Assembly: GCA_002419135.1 (NCBI GenBank)
Contig: DIFM01000041.1
Span: 1-64,000 of the forward strand
From: Dehalococcoidia bacterium UBA5748
GTDB taxonomy: Bacteria > Chloroflexota > Dehalococcoidia > Dehalococcoidales > UBA5627
DNA: 64,000 nt
Direction: 5' to 3'
In this document: positions 47,901 to 54,994 of the stretch, piece by piece
Numbering within the stretch: the stretch's first letter is position 1
Layout: every line of letters begins with the position of its first letter
Position numbers and translations under genes: made by a program
The notes under the pieces: generated by a model
Seen by the model: the letters and a program-made list of their open reading frames with translations, nothing else
Database searches by the model: none
What the model was told of the DNA's origin: nothing

Positions 47901-48224
47901 CAGGCACTGCTTTTGCTTTTCGTACGGTTGTAAAAAATCGTTTGCCGGTTGGCCGTTGATTATGATAGGAATGTCACCTGTTTCTATACCAGCCTGAGCT
48001 CCTAAGCCGGCTGAATCCAAGCTTTGAACAACCCATCCGTCTTCAGTTAATTGTAACAATACCCCGATATATGTTTTATTCAAGCTGGAGAAGAATAAAA
48101 TTAATGAAAAGGCTATAACTAACAAACTGAAAAGTAGGATAGCAAATTCCCGCTTATGACAAATTATATTTGGTAACGTAGATTTTCCTGAAGTTTCATT
48201 AGCAATGGGCGGTCGGGAACTCAT
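44976..48224 (-). CDS. ComP-like hybrid sensor histidine kinase
   Basis: 1,082 residues. Order: TM helix (27-47), extracellular PDZ-like domain (about 52-130, SAGLGAQAGIETGDIPIIINGQ), about nine further TM helices (139-408), GAF-like domain (about 430-575), PAS (590-700), HisKA with His733 (GIAHEINNPLTGV), HATPase (Asn845, DNGLGIS, GEGTGLGLSLS), and a receiver domain with Asp1014 (IIIDIRMPDMSG). The N-terminal TM-PDZ-multi-TM part and the junction after the last TM (KFFYKDKYDYQKTL) closely follow the layout of Bacillus ComP, the ComX receptor. The catalytic half differs: ComP has a NarL-type HisKA_3 core and no receiver. Its ATG overlaps the stop of the ComQ-like gene by 4 bases, so translation is coupled. 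Confidence 0.85.
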   Translation of the reverse strand: MSSRPPIANETSGKSTLPNIICHKREFAILLFSLLVIAFSLILFFSSLNKTYIGVLLQLTEDGWVVQSLDSAGLGAQAGIETGDIPIIINGQPANDFLQPYEKQKQCLGVTLTDLSVVSTTGQTISVTVKNSTPPLQYITELIPYLIVCVIFWLTAYYVFFYKPRSAIAILLLLCSLAFGLAIIGNVAGIVRIPGAVHLAVIATTLGPWFLLHFFLILPEERSSLRHNPYIFLIYLPAVITLLIYPIIGYANGEPTMGFRSIRSIELAVAFLAVIGVAIYNYVSAVSPRTRQQMKLLLYFCIAAVAPFLLLSILPSMITGDILISASFTVIFIAFIPIGMGYAIMTQKLLDINIFVRRSVIYLIISIIIASIFSLFIILILFYVKSLTILQAVLIALLMGLVASMLFGPVKNGITVIVDKFFYKDKYDYQKTLRELSSSLNSITDINTGSTLIVNILTERFNLDGACLFTTSEQEECTLIAATGSFNEEERQHDLKALLSNHNTRIIFPNSAILVNPNVEFLIPLVADGKEIGYICLSPKATKQRYSSDDLFLIQGLAPVVAISLRSWLLIADDIAKRKRSEERLRQAAEEWQITFDSIPMPVTLQSKDFKIIRFNKAYADLFSISLNEVMDNPCYKIVHQSDNPIPNCPHLKMLDTDREATIEIHHELLDKYFEITVSPIKNSSDEITGSVHIMRDITQVKKAEEEKRLLQEKAEISSRLASVGEMAAGIAHEINNPLTGVIGFSDMLMERELPQDMREQVEIIADGSRRVADIVKRLLTFARQHKPVRAMVNINDLIANTLNMRIYVLKTNNINVITEYDETLPLITIDPGQIQQVFLNLIVNAEYSMKKRDRLGELKITTKKINDKIIISFRDNGLGISEENMKRLFQPFFTTKPVGEGTGLGLSLSRSIITEHSGIISAESELNEGATFRIELPVINDSNLYEYTEPALPKENQISSKRINILVIDDEMSIRQFVKSTLNSSEYYVDTISNPYDALQKINDRNYDIIIIDIRMPDMSGQELFEKIVNDKPYLSKNILMTTGDSANIEVKNFLQKYKLHFISKPFDHKTLENKIREILG

Positions 48225-49168
48225 TGTAGGAATACTCTCAATTTGTCCGGATTAGCTCCGTAACTTTCAGCTTTTTCGGCTGCTTCTGTGGCTAATAATC
48301 TGTATGACTCATTTATAATTGCAGAGTAATGCAGGGCGCCTGTGTTGGAAAGAATATCAGAAATATTTTCTACTGAAAGTTCGTTGCCGGATTGGTTCCG
48401 ATAGTATTGCTCTAATTTTTTATGAATAGCTTTTTCTGTTTGTGATAGAGCGAATACTAAAGGGAAGGTTATTTTTTTATTTATAATATCCTTTTTGTTG
48501 ATAATACCCGCAATATCATTGGTTATCTGTAACATCATCCCAATGTTATAACCGAACTGTTTGAATAAATCAAGTAATTCATTATTATCGGTGGCTAGCA
48601 AAGCACCGGTATAGCAGGCGCATTCTATTTGTGATGCTGATTTCAAACTCAGAATATCCAGATAGTCTTTTTCTGAAATATCTAATTTATTACAATGCGA
48701 TAAATCCAGGTGTTGACCTGTACAGGCTTTAAGATAGTAGGAATTAATGATATCCAGAATACGGACTATTTCGGAATCGTTTATTTTATTTTCTTTAAGC
48801 CGAACTATAGCTTTTTCGCCCAGTACCAGCAGGGTAGTAGCAACATTGTTTGTTATTGCTGTACCATATTTGGAAGATAACGAAAGTGGCGTATCACTAT
48901 CTTCAACATCGTCGAAAACATCGCCGGCAGCCATAAAAAATTGAAGTGCCGCACAAAGAGGTAATGCCTTCTCACAATTACCTCCAATAGAATCACAAAT
49001 AATCAACGGTAATAAAACCCAAGGGGTTTCAGGCTCAGCCACAGGAGCCAAGCCGCGCCTACGTACTGATAATGGCTCTCTGATAAGACCCTGAAAATCT
49101 ACAGGTAAATTGGAGATGAAAAACTCCAGCTCCTCTTGTATAAGGTTAGTATACTTGATTTGCCACAT
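48221..49168 (-). CDS. ComQ-like isoprenyl transferase (polyprenyl synthetase fold)
   Basis: 315 residues of the trans-isoprenyl diphosphate synthase superfamily. The first Asp-rich motif is DVFDDVED (Asp86, Asp87, Asp90), followed by the GQHLDL block (151-156). The second Asp-rich region is degenerate, ITNDIAGI (Asn217, Asp218) instead of DDxxD, and KKITFPLVFAL replaces the usual KxTLP. ComQ, which prenylates the Trp of ComX, shows the same kind of asymmetry. It lies 38 bases behind the peptide gene and overlaps the ComP-like kinase gene by 4 bases. A chain-length synthase for quinone or membrane lipids is the alternative; the location argues against it. No clear ribosome site precedes ATG 49168. 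Confidence 0.8.
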   Translation of the reverse strand: MWQIKYTNLIQEELEFFISNLPVDFQGLIREPLSVRRRGLAPVAEPETPWVLLPLIICDSIGGNCEKALPLCAALQFFMAAGDVFDDVEDSDTPLSLSSKYGTAITNNVATTLLVLGEKAIVRLKENKINDSEIVRILDIINSYYLKACTGQHLDLSHCNKLDISEKDYLDILSLKSASQIECACYTGALLATDNNELLDLFKQFGYNIGMMLQITNDIAGIINKKDIINKKITFPLVFALSQTEKAIHKKLEQYYRNQSGNELSVENISDILSNTGALHYSAIINESYRLLATEAAEKAESYGANPDKLRVFLQ

Positions 49169-49206
49169 TAAATGGTTCTAAAAAATATTTTGTTACTGTA
49201 AGCTTA

Positions 49207-49425
49207 CTAGAGCCAATAAAGTATTGCTTCAATGCCAACAGCTAATGCCGGGGAATCGGAGGTGGCAAGTCCGTATCTGCTGCTGGTATTTATAACGGCC
49301 GCTCTTTCGTTTTCGGTTAAATTATAGCGGCTCATTACGCTGTCTGGATTTGCCATAAACTGTTCCTTGATAGTCTCGTCGATGAAGATGCTTTTTACCA
49401 TTTCCTGCAATGACTGTGATTTCAT
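49207..49425 (-). CDS. ComX-like / RiPP-like precursor peptide
   Basis: 72 residues, from ATG 49425 with GGAGG six bases upstream; an in-frame TTG at 49431 abuts the ribosome site and is rejected. The N-terminal two thirds (KEQFMANPDSVMSRYNLTEN, then ERAAVIN) look like a leader of the NPxxxLxxYxLTxxE type seen in some RiPP precursors and LigA-like proteins. The C-terminal part is small and hydrophobic and ends Ala-Ile-Leu-Tyr-Trp-Leu, with Trp71 next to last. In ComX the prenylated Trp is also near the C-terminus. Position directly before a ComQ-like transferase and a ComP-like sensor supports a secreted signal precursor. Modification and cleavage sites are inferred. Confidence 0.75.
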   Translation of the reverse strand: MKSQSLQEMVKSIFIDETIKEQFMANPDSVMSRYNLTENERAAVINTSSRYGLATSDSPALAVGIEAILYWL

Positions 49426-49479
49426 GGTCAACCTCCTCAGTGGTCTTGTGAGCTGATACTCATAAAATATTATGAATAG

Positions 49480-49508
49480 AGTATAGTATGAAAAAATGAT
49501 GAGGTCAA
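49480..49508 (-). promoter_or_regulatory. Promoter of the peptide-transferase-kinase unit
   Basis: On the minus strand TTGACC (49503-49508) and TATACT (49480-49485), spacer 17, lie about 55 bases before the peptide ATG. A TATAGTA element (49482-49488) overlaps the -10 box. Confidence 0.7.
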
Positions 49509-49537
49509 TAAAAAATGGCCTTTTTTTCGGTGAAATA

Positions 49538-49557
49538 TATAGTAAATAAGTACTATA
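49538..49557. promoter_or_regulatory. Candidate operator TATAGTA-N6-TACTATA
   Basis: A perfect 7-base inverted repeat, TATAGTA (49538-49544) and TACTATA (49551-49557), separated by 6 bases and located just upstream of the peptide promoter -35. Further copies of the half-site occur at 49482-49488, 49597-49603 and 50061-50067. The binding factor is unknown. Confidence 0.5.
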
Positions 49558-49620
49558 CCATCAATTTTACGATTAGACGAAGGCAACAAATTATAATACT
49601 ATACTATCGAAGTCATACGA

Positions 49621-50007
49621 CTATTTATTATCAAGCAGTTTGTTAATTGTGTCTAAAAGCCCATCAATTTCAAAAGGCTTGGTTATATATTCATTTGCCC
49701 CCATGACGTCAAGGCTTAATTTCTTGTTTAAGTCATGGTCGACAGCTGTCACCATTATGACAGGTATATTGGAGGTAAGCGGATTGCTTTTGACTATATG
49801 ACAGGCAACATCACCGTTCATTTTGGGCATCATAATATCCATTAATATGATATCAGGTCGTTGCTTCTGGGTTAAATCAACAGCCATTTTCCCATCGCTG
49901 GCTTCGATGACCTCATAACGACTCCGGAGTATTCTTTTTAGTAAAGACCTTACATGTTCTTCGTCGTCTACAACTAAAACTGTTTTTTTACCTGTTTTAT
50001 TTTCCAT
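49621..50007 (-). CDS. Single-domain response regulator
   Basis: 128 residues, receiver domain only. It has the acidic pair VVDDEEHV, the phospho-Asp in IILMDIMMPKMNG, Thr in MVTAVD and Lys in ITKPFEI. ATG 50007 is used; an upstream GTG (50031) is possible. No DNA-binding or enzymatic output is present, so it would act as a phosphate shuttle or by protein contact, in the position where comA would be expected. It lies upstream of the peptide gene, separated by about 195 bases with promoter elements. The inverted repeat AATTACCG/CGGTAATT (50009-50016, 50031-50038) flanks its start. Confidence 0.85.
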   Translation of the reverse strand: MENKTGKKTVLVVDDEEHVRSLLKRILRSRYEVIEASDGKMAVDLTQKQRPDIILMDIMMPKMNGDVACHIVKSNPLTSNIPVIMVTAVDHDLNKKLSLDVMGANEYITKPFEIDGLLDTINKLLDNK

Positions 50008-50182
50008 AATTACCGTCTGAATTATTACCACGGTAATTATATATCCATTTAGTGATAAATTACTATAGTTTTTGGGGATTTTATCATAAATATTATTGAA
50101 AATTTAATCATTTATTCGGAAACAATGATAACTTACATATTGAATGAAATAGGGTAGAACTTAAGTAATACAATGCACGGTA

Positions 50183-50944
50183 TTAAAGGTTGAATAGCCG
50201 GACGGCATTTTCAAGTGTTATTTTTGCTGCGGTCACCCTGTCTATGTTTTTAATTTCCGATATTGCATAGAGCGTTCTTACTACATCTGCCGGCCTTGAA
50301 TCGTATTCAAATTCAGTTCCGCGGCGGTAGGTAACAGGAGAGTCAGTTTCCAATATTAACCTTTCAAGTGGAACTGCTTTAATTGCCGCTCGGTGTTCTT
50401 CGTGGTATTCGGCAGCCGGACTGGCGGAGATATAGTATCCGCTTTCTATAATCTGGTTCAGAATACTTAGGGGTCCTGTATACCAGTGAAAAACAGCCTT
50501 TTCAACTTCAACTTCCTGCGTGATATTAAAGCAATCCTTCCACGAATATCTGGAATGGATTAAAGCGGGCTTATTATTAGCCTTAGCAGTTGCCAAAAGT
50601 TCCCTGAAAACACTTTGCTGGTCTTCCCTCGAGGCTCTTTCTTTTACTCCTTTACTGTAATCCAAACCGATTTCACCCATGCCTATCGCCCGGTGAATAT
50701 TCTCTCCGATGTAATTCATATTGTCCTGAAAATCTTCATCGGCGATATTCCAGGGGAATAAACCAAGAGCAGGGTAAAGATAATCGGGGTATATTTCGGC
50801 AAGAGCCATTATTCTCTGATTGGACAGAAAAGATGTACCTACGGCGATAACAGCCATAACATGATTTTTTCTTGCTTCTGCAATGACGGAATCGGTATTC
50901 TCTATCTCATCGATATGTGAATGAGAGTCTATCAATTCATACAT
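50183..50944 (-). CDS. TatD-family metal-dependent hydrolase
   Basis: 253 residues, TIM-barrel amidohydrolase fold. The metal residues appear in DSHSHID at the N-terminus, MGEIGLDYS, the HSR segment and the late ETDSPV. TatD proteins are DNases or RNA 3'-exonucleases in the cases known. It is the last gene of the ABC-FmdE-methyltransferase unit and directly abuts the upstream methyltransferase, so its role there may be unrelated to DNA. Confidence 0.85.
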   Translation of the reverse strand: MYELIDSHSHIDEIENTDSVIAEARKNHVMAVIAVGTSFLSNQRIMALAEIYPDYLYPALGLFPWNIADEDFQDNMNYIGENIHRAIGMGEIGLDYSKGVKERASREDQQSVFRELLATAKANNKPALIHSRYSWKDCFNITQEVEVEKAVFHWYTGPLSILNQIIESGYYISASPAAEYHEEHRAAIKAVPLERLILETDSPVTYRRGTEFEYDSRPADVVRTLYAISEIKNIDRVTAAKITLENAVRLFNL

Positions 50945-51766
50945 TTATTTTTTTACTTCCCATGACGTCAAAGCCCATTCGGTAGAAGAATTGCGGTAAA
51001 ATCCATTGTTCTTTTCTAGCAGCAGGGATTTAATAAAGGTCTTATATATAGTCAAATCCGAATCATCAGGCAAGAAATTTCTTGAAAAGTACTTGACTGC
51101 GTCATCTAAATCTTGAAAATACATCTCGGATTGCGATTCAAAGATTTCGATATCTGCCTTTATTCCCATTTGATAGAGGCAGTTATATATAACCGGATAT
51201 TCGGGGTAGGGTGTGTACTCTTTATTAAGCAAACGACAGGATTCCGCTTCAACAGGGTCGAAACTATCGGCTCTCCATGTTACATAACAATTGCCTTTAG
51301 CTACTGTATTCATGTTCTCCAATGAAGCCTGTAATCTGTTACCCATTGGTAAAAAGCGCGAAGCCAGTACTACATCGTGCGGCTCGATTTCGGCTTTAAC
51401 ATCAATCTCATACCAGTTCTTATTTATAATATCGATGTTGGATATTCCCAAGGATTCTGTTTTATTTTTTAACAAATTAAGCATGCCGTTTGAGATATCC
51501 AATACGGTAACACGGCTCGCTTTTTTCGCAATGGGTATTGCCATAAGTCCGCTGCCTCCCCCCACATCCAGAACGGAATAGTCGGGAGAAAGTGACATTC
51601 GTGCTAAAAGTTCATTCGTATAAGTGCTTTTGCCGACATTTTTTTCGTAGGTCTTCGACCTCTTATCCCAAAATGCGGCGGCTTCTTCTCCGGTGTCTAA
51701 TGTGTGCCCGGCTTGCATTTTCCACATGTTTTCCCAATTTATATCTTTAGTGTATTTATAACCCAT
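50945..51766 (-). CDS. Class I SAM-dependent methyltransferase
   Basis: 273 residues. Motif I is VLDVGGGSGLMAIPIA and the strand-2 Asp is in VTVLDISNGML. The N-terminus (EEAAAFWDKRSKTYEKN) and the C-terminal substrate part are like uncharacterised methyltransferases found beside FmdE and metal or corrinoid importers in anaerobes. The substrate is unknown. It follows the frameshifted methyltransferase gene by 17 bases. Confidence 0.85.
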   Translation of the reverse strand: MGYKYTKDINWENMWKMQAGHTLDTGEEAAAFWDKRSKTYEKNVGKSTYTNELLARMSLSPDYSVLDVGGGSGLMAIPIAKKASRVTVLDISNGMLNLLKNKTESLGISNIDIINKNWYEIDVKAEIEPHDVVLASRFLPMGNRLQASLENMNTVAKGNCYVTWRADSFDPVEAESCRLLNKEYTPYPEYPVIYNCLYQMGIKADIEIFESQSEMYFQDLDDAVKYFSRNFLPDDSDLTIYKTFIKSLLLEKNNGFYRNSSTEWALTSWEVKK

Positions 51767-51783
51767 TTATTAAGATATCCCTT

Positions 51784-52406
51784 TCATTTTGACATTTCTA
51801 TCCACATGCCTTCGCAATCAAAGATAACGCTTCCTTTTAGCCCGGCGGCGGCGATGGCGTTAACAAAATAAGCTGTATTTTGCCCTTTATCCCTAATTAA
51901 AGGCTCTTCACGCCATCTGCTGCGTACCTTTTTAAAGAGAGGGTCTGCCTTAATCGCCTGTTGTATTCTGATGCTTATTTCGCTGCTGCCCAAGCCCCCC
52001 CGCAAAAAATTTTCCCACCCGGTTTTAATACCCGATACCTTTCTTTTATAGCGCCGGGCAGGTCTTGCCAGGAAAAAACAGAGCCTCTGCTGACGATTAA
52101 ATCAAAACTATTATCAACAAATGGAATATAATAGACATCGGTTTCAATTACCGTCTTTCTGTGGGCGAGTCCTTCAAACAGAATGTTTTTAACCGTAATA
52201 TCAATTGATGCCGAATCATCATCAATTGAAACAATACTAAGATCGGTTATTTTTGCCAGAGATATCCCAAGTAAACCCGCTCCTGAACCGACATCAAGGC
52301 AATAACCTGTTTTAATCCCGTACTTATCGGTAATATAATGAGCAAGGTATGGATAAACCTCTGAAAAAAGGAGGCTTAATCTTTCTATATCGGCATGTTT
52401 GTTCAT
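51784..52406 (-). pseudogene. SAM methyltransferase gene split by a frameshift in a C7 tract
   Basis: The 5' part (from ATG 52406) encodes a methyltransferase with motif I CLDVGSGAGLLG and the late block YRVLKPGGKIFCGG. It then runs out of frame after a C7 tract on the plus strand (51995-52001). The other frame continues GLGSSEISIRIQQAIKADPL to a stop at 51784. One extra G joins the two into about 207 residues, a normal family length, and places CGGGLGSSEI where the fold expects it. The gene sits between fmdE and a second methyltransferase. Sequencing or assembly error, recent inactivation or phase variation are all possible; the tract matches the one at 228-234 in length and in needing the same +1 correction. 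Confidence 0.75.
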
Positions 52407-52504
52407 AAAATAAATCTTTTAAATATTTTTGTCGCTAAAATAACCGGTGCGAGCTGTTACAGGTAGATATAAACAAACCCCATTCAAAATTTAAATTCCT
52501 GATA

Positions 52505-53080
52505 TTAATTCTTAACCCTGTAATAAGCTCCGTAAAGGCATGCCTTACAATAGGGTACCCCATCTTTATAGACAGCCCTGCCATCCATAACCCTTTCATT
52601 ACAGACAGAACAAACCGCCCTTTCTTTGGCGCTGCCCGGCAAGTCATTTTCAGGTATATCCACTTCAACCCTTTCTAAAAGCAGCATTTCTTCGTCCGGC
52701 GTTTCGGAAACCAGTTTAAGAACCTCATCGACAGAAAGTTCCTTGGGGAAATCCTTGGTAGTTGTTACACGATATGCCTCTCCCGTGGATAAACGCACAA
52801 ATGTGGCTGCAAATTTACCGTAATCCACATATTTTAACGACCTTTTACCAAGCCCGCAGCCGCTTACTCCCTGTACGGCATCGGTCATACACCTGTCAGT
52901 TTCTACATACACAATTAAATCCTTATGTTTTTTTACGTATGGGTCGAAACCGAGAACGCGCATTGCCGCTAAGGCGGATTTGGTGCCCATTGCAATTCCG
53001 ACACATACATGCCCGTGGAATTCCTCAATTTTTTTTACAAAATAGTAAAAATCCTCGATTTCTTTGGCGCTTACTGTCAT
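52505..53080 (-). CDS. fmdE: FmdE-family protein with C-terminal zinc finger
   Basis: 191 residues. The FmdE domain has FHGHVCVGIAMGTKSALAAM and DRCMTDAVQGVSGCGLGKR. A C-terminal four-Cys zinc finger follows (CSVCNERVMDG...YCKAC). FmdE proteins accompany molybdenum or tungsten formylmethanofuran and formate dehydrogenases, or metal importers; their exact activity is not settled. Here it lies 37 bases behind the ATPase gene of a FecCD-type importer, suggesting a link to metal or cofactor handling. Confidence 0.88.
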   Translation of the reverse strand: MTVSAKEIEDFYYFVKKIEEFHGHVCVGIAMGTKSALAAMRVLGFDPYVKKHKDLIVYVETDRCMTDAVQGVSGCGLGKRSLKYVDYGKFAATFVRLSTGEAYRVTTTKDFPKELSVDEVLKLVSETPDEEMLLLERVEVDIPENDLPGSAKERAVCSVCNERVMDGRAVYKDGVPYCKACLYGAYYRVKN

Positions 53081-53117
53081 TAATTAAATCCCCTTTCATT
53101 ATTAATAATTGATATAT

Positions 53118-53903
53118 CTAATCGATTGGAACGCAAATCCTGCGGTTTATACCCGAATCCAATTGTAATACTTTTACTTTGATTCCGTAAATATTATACA
53201 GGTTTTCCTCGGTTAGCACTTCATCCGGTGTGCCGAAAGCCAAAAACTTTCCGTTATTCATAATAGCTACTTTATTCGCTACCAAAAAGACATGGTCGGG
53301 AAAATGGGAAGTCATAATCGACGGCAAACCGTTTTTGGTTATTTCCTTAAGTATACTTAAAAAGCGGTTTTGATTGCCAAAATCCAGGTGTGAAGTAGGC
53401 TCATCCAGTAGTAATATGGAAGTTTTTTGAGCCAGCACGCGAGCAAACATCACCATTTGTCTCTCCCCGCCGCTGATGTTGGTATACGGCCTTTCCCTCA
53501 AGTGGTAAATATTCAGTTGTTTTAATGCTTCGCGGCATATTTCAATATCGTCTTCTGATGGAGTGGACATCAACCCGATATAGGCGGTTCTTCCCATAAG
53601 TACGGCATCCAGAACCGTATAAGGAAAGGTCGGGGCGTGTAATTGCGGTATGTAGCCTATATTTTTGGCGATATCATGGCGTTTCATATGCCCGATATTA
53701 TGATTATCAATTACTATTGTTCCATCTGTGATGGTGAGCAAATTGGCAATGCATTTCAATAATGTTGTTTTTCCGCAGCCGTTTGGCCCTAATATACATA
53801 GATTATCCCCGTCTGAAAGGCTGAAGCTGATTTCGTTGAATACGTCGTCTTTGCTGCCGAAATACTTGAAAGCAGCATTATTAACTTCCAGTTTTATACC
53901 CAT
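53118..53903 (-). CDS. FecE/BtuD-type ABC importer ATPase
   Basis: 261 residues. Walker A is LGPNGCGKTTLLK, the Q-loop is GYIPQLHAP, the signature is NISGGERQMVMFARVL, and Walker B is ILLLDEPTSHLD with a following His in MTSHFPDHV. It powers the importer formed with the FecCD permease and the binding protein upstream. The start overlaps the permease stop by 10 bases. Confidence 0.93.
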   Translation of the reverse strand: MGIKLEVNNAAFKYFGSKDDVFNEISFSLSDGDNLCILGPNGCGKTTLLKCIANLLTITDGTIVIDNHNIGHMKRHDIAKNIGYIPQLHAPTFPYTVLDAVLMGRTAYIGLMSTPSEDDIEICREALKQLNIYHLRERPYTNISGGERQMVMFARVLAQKTSILLLDEPTSHLDFGNQNRFLSILKEITKNGLPSIMTSHFPDHVFLVANKVAIMNNGKFLAFGTPDEVLTEENLYNIYGIKVKVLQLDSGINRRICVPID

Positions 53904-54958
53904 CCCTGTTTCCCCTTTCTTATTAAATAGAGGAAGAACGGAACTCCTACTATAGCGGTCAGTATGCCGATTGGAATCTCCACGGAGAGGGCGGTACGGC
54001 AGATGTTATCGATAATTAACATATATATTCCGCCGAGAAGCGCCGAAACCGGCAGCAGTTTTTTATTGCAGGGCCCGACCAGCATCCTGCCGATATGCGG
54101 CATAACCAGTCCTACCCAGCCTATCATTCCACTGATAGAAACAGCGGCTGCGGTTATCAAGCTGGCGCATACTATTATAATTGCTCTCAACTGGGTAGTA
54201 TTTACCCCCAGCGCCTTAGCCTCTTCTTCTCCCATAGAAAGTACATTAATACGCCATCGGATCAGCATCAGTATTGTAATACCGACAATAATAATGATTG
54301 CTACCGGAATCAGGTCTTTCATATATATTGAATTAAGGCTGCCCATTAACCAGAATACAATTTCAGGCAGTTCATCCTCAGGGTCTGCCATATATTGCAT
54401 CAAAGAGGTCAGCGCTGAAAACAGGGCTCCGATTGCCATGCCTGCCAGTACCAGTGTAAGAGTCGGATTGCCACGGACGCGGTTGCTTATCAACCACGAA
54501 GTGCCAACAGCTAAAAGGGCCACTCCGAAAGCGCTGATTTGAATAACCGCCGGATTGCCGGAAATTACGATTGCCAGGGCAGCGCCGAAACCCGCTCCGG
54601 AAGTAACACCCAGTATTTGTGGGGAAACCAGCGGATTGCGAAATAAACCTTGAAAGGATGCTCCGGCAGTCGCCAGTGCTGCGCCAATCAGTATTGCTGC
54701 CAGTATACGCGGAAGCCTGATATCAAAGATTACCGTTTCCATAATATCCGGCCATGTCGGGGTAATCGGGAATATTTTAGAGAGGAAAATCTGGACTACC
54801 TGGGCTGGGGAAATACCGTATCTCCCCAGCCAAAAGGATATTATGAACAGTAATATCAGAGATATGAATAGGATAAGGGTTATAGTCGGTGTCTTCTTCC
54901 AGAAAGAAACCGGCTTTTTAAAATTTTTCGTACATTTTGTTTCTATTTGAGTAGTCAT
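53894..54958 (-). CDS. FecCD/BtuC-type ABC importer permease
   Basis: 354 residues with about ten membrane helices. Family blocks RLPRILAAILIGAALATAGASFQ, GNPLVSP-like RNPLVSPQILGVTSGAGFGAA and GMIGWVGLVMPHIGRMLVG are present. The substrate class (Fe-siderophore, corrinoid, or molybdate/tungstate as in MolB) cannot be read from the sequence. Confidence 0.93.
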   Translation of the reverse strand: MTTQIETKCTKNFKKPVSFWKKTPTITLILFISLILLFIISFWLGRYGISPAQVVQIFLSKIFPITPTWPDIMETVIFDIRLPRILAAILIGAALATAGASFQGLFRNPLVSPQILGVTSGAGFGAALAIVISGNPAVIQISAFGVALLAVGTSWLISNRVRGNPTLTLVLAGMAIGALFSALTSLMQYMADPEDELPEIVFWLMGSLNSIYMKDLIPVAIIIIVGITILMLIRWRINVLSMGEEEAKALGVNTTQLRAIIIVCASLITAAAVSISGMIGWVGLVMPHIGRMLVGPCNKKLLPVSALLGGIYMLIIDNICRTALSVEIPIGILTAIVGVPFFLYLIRKGKQGWV

Positions 54959-54994
54959 TTATCTGTCTTTAATTATTTATTAACGCTATCGATA

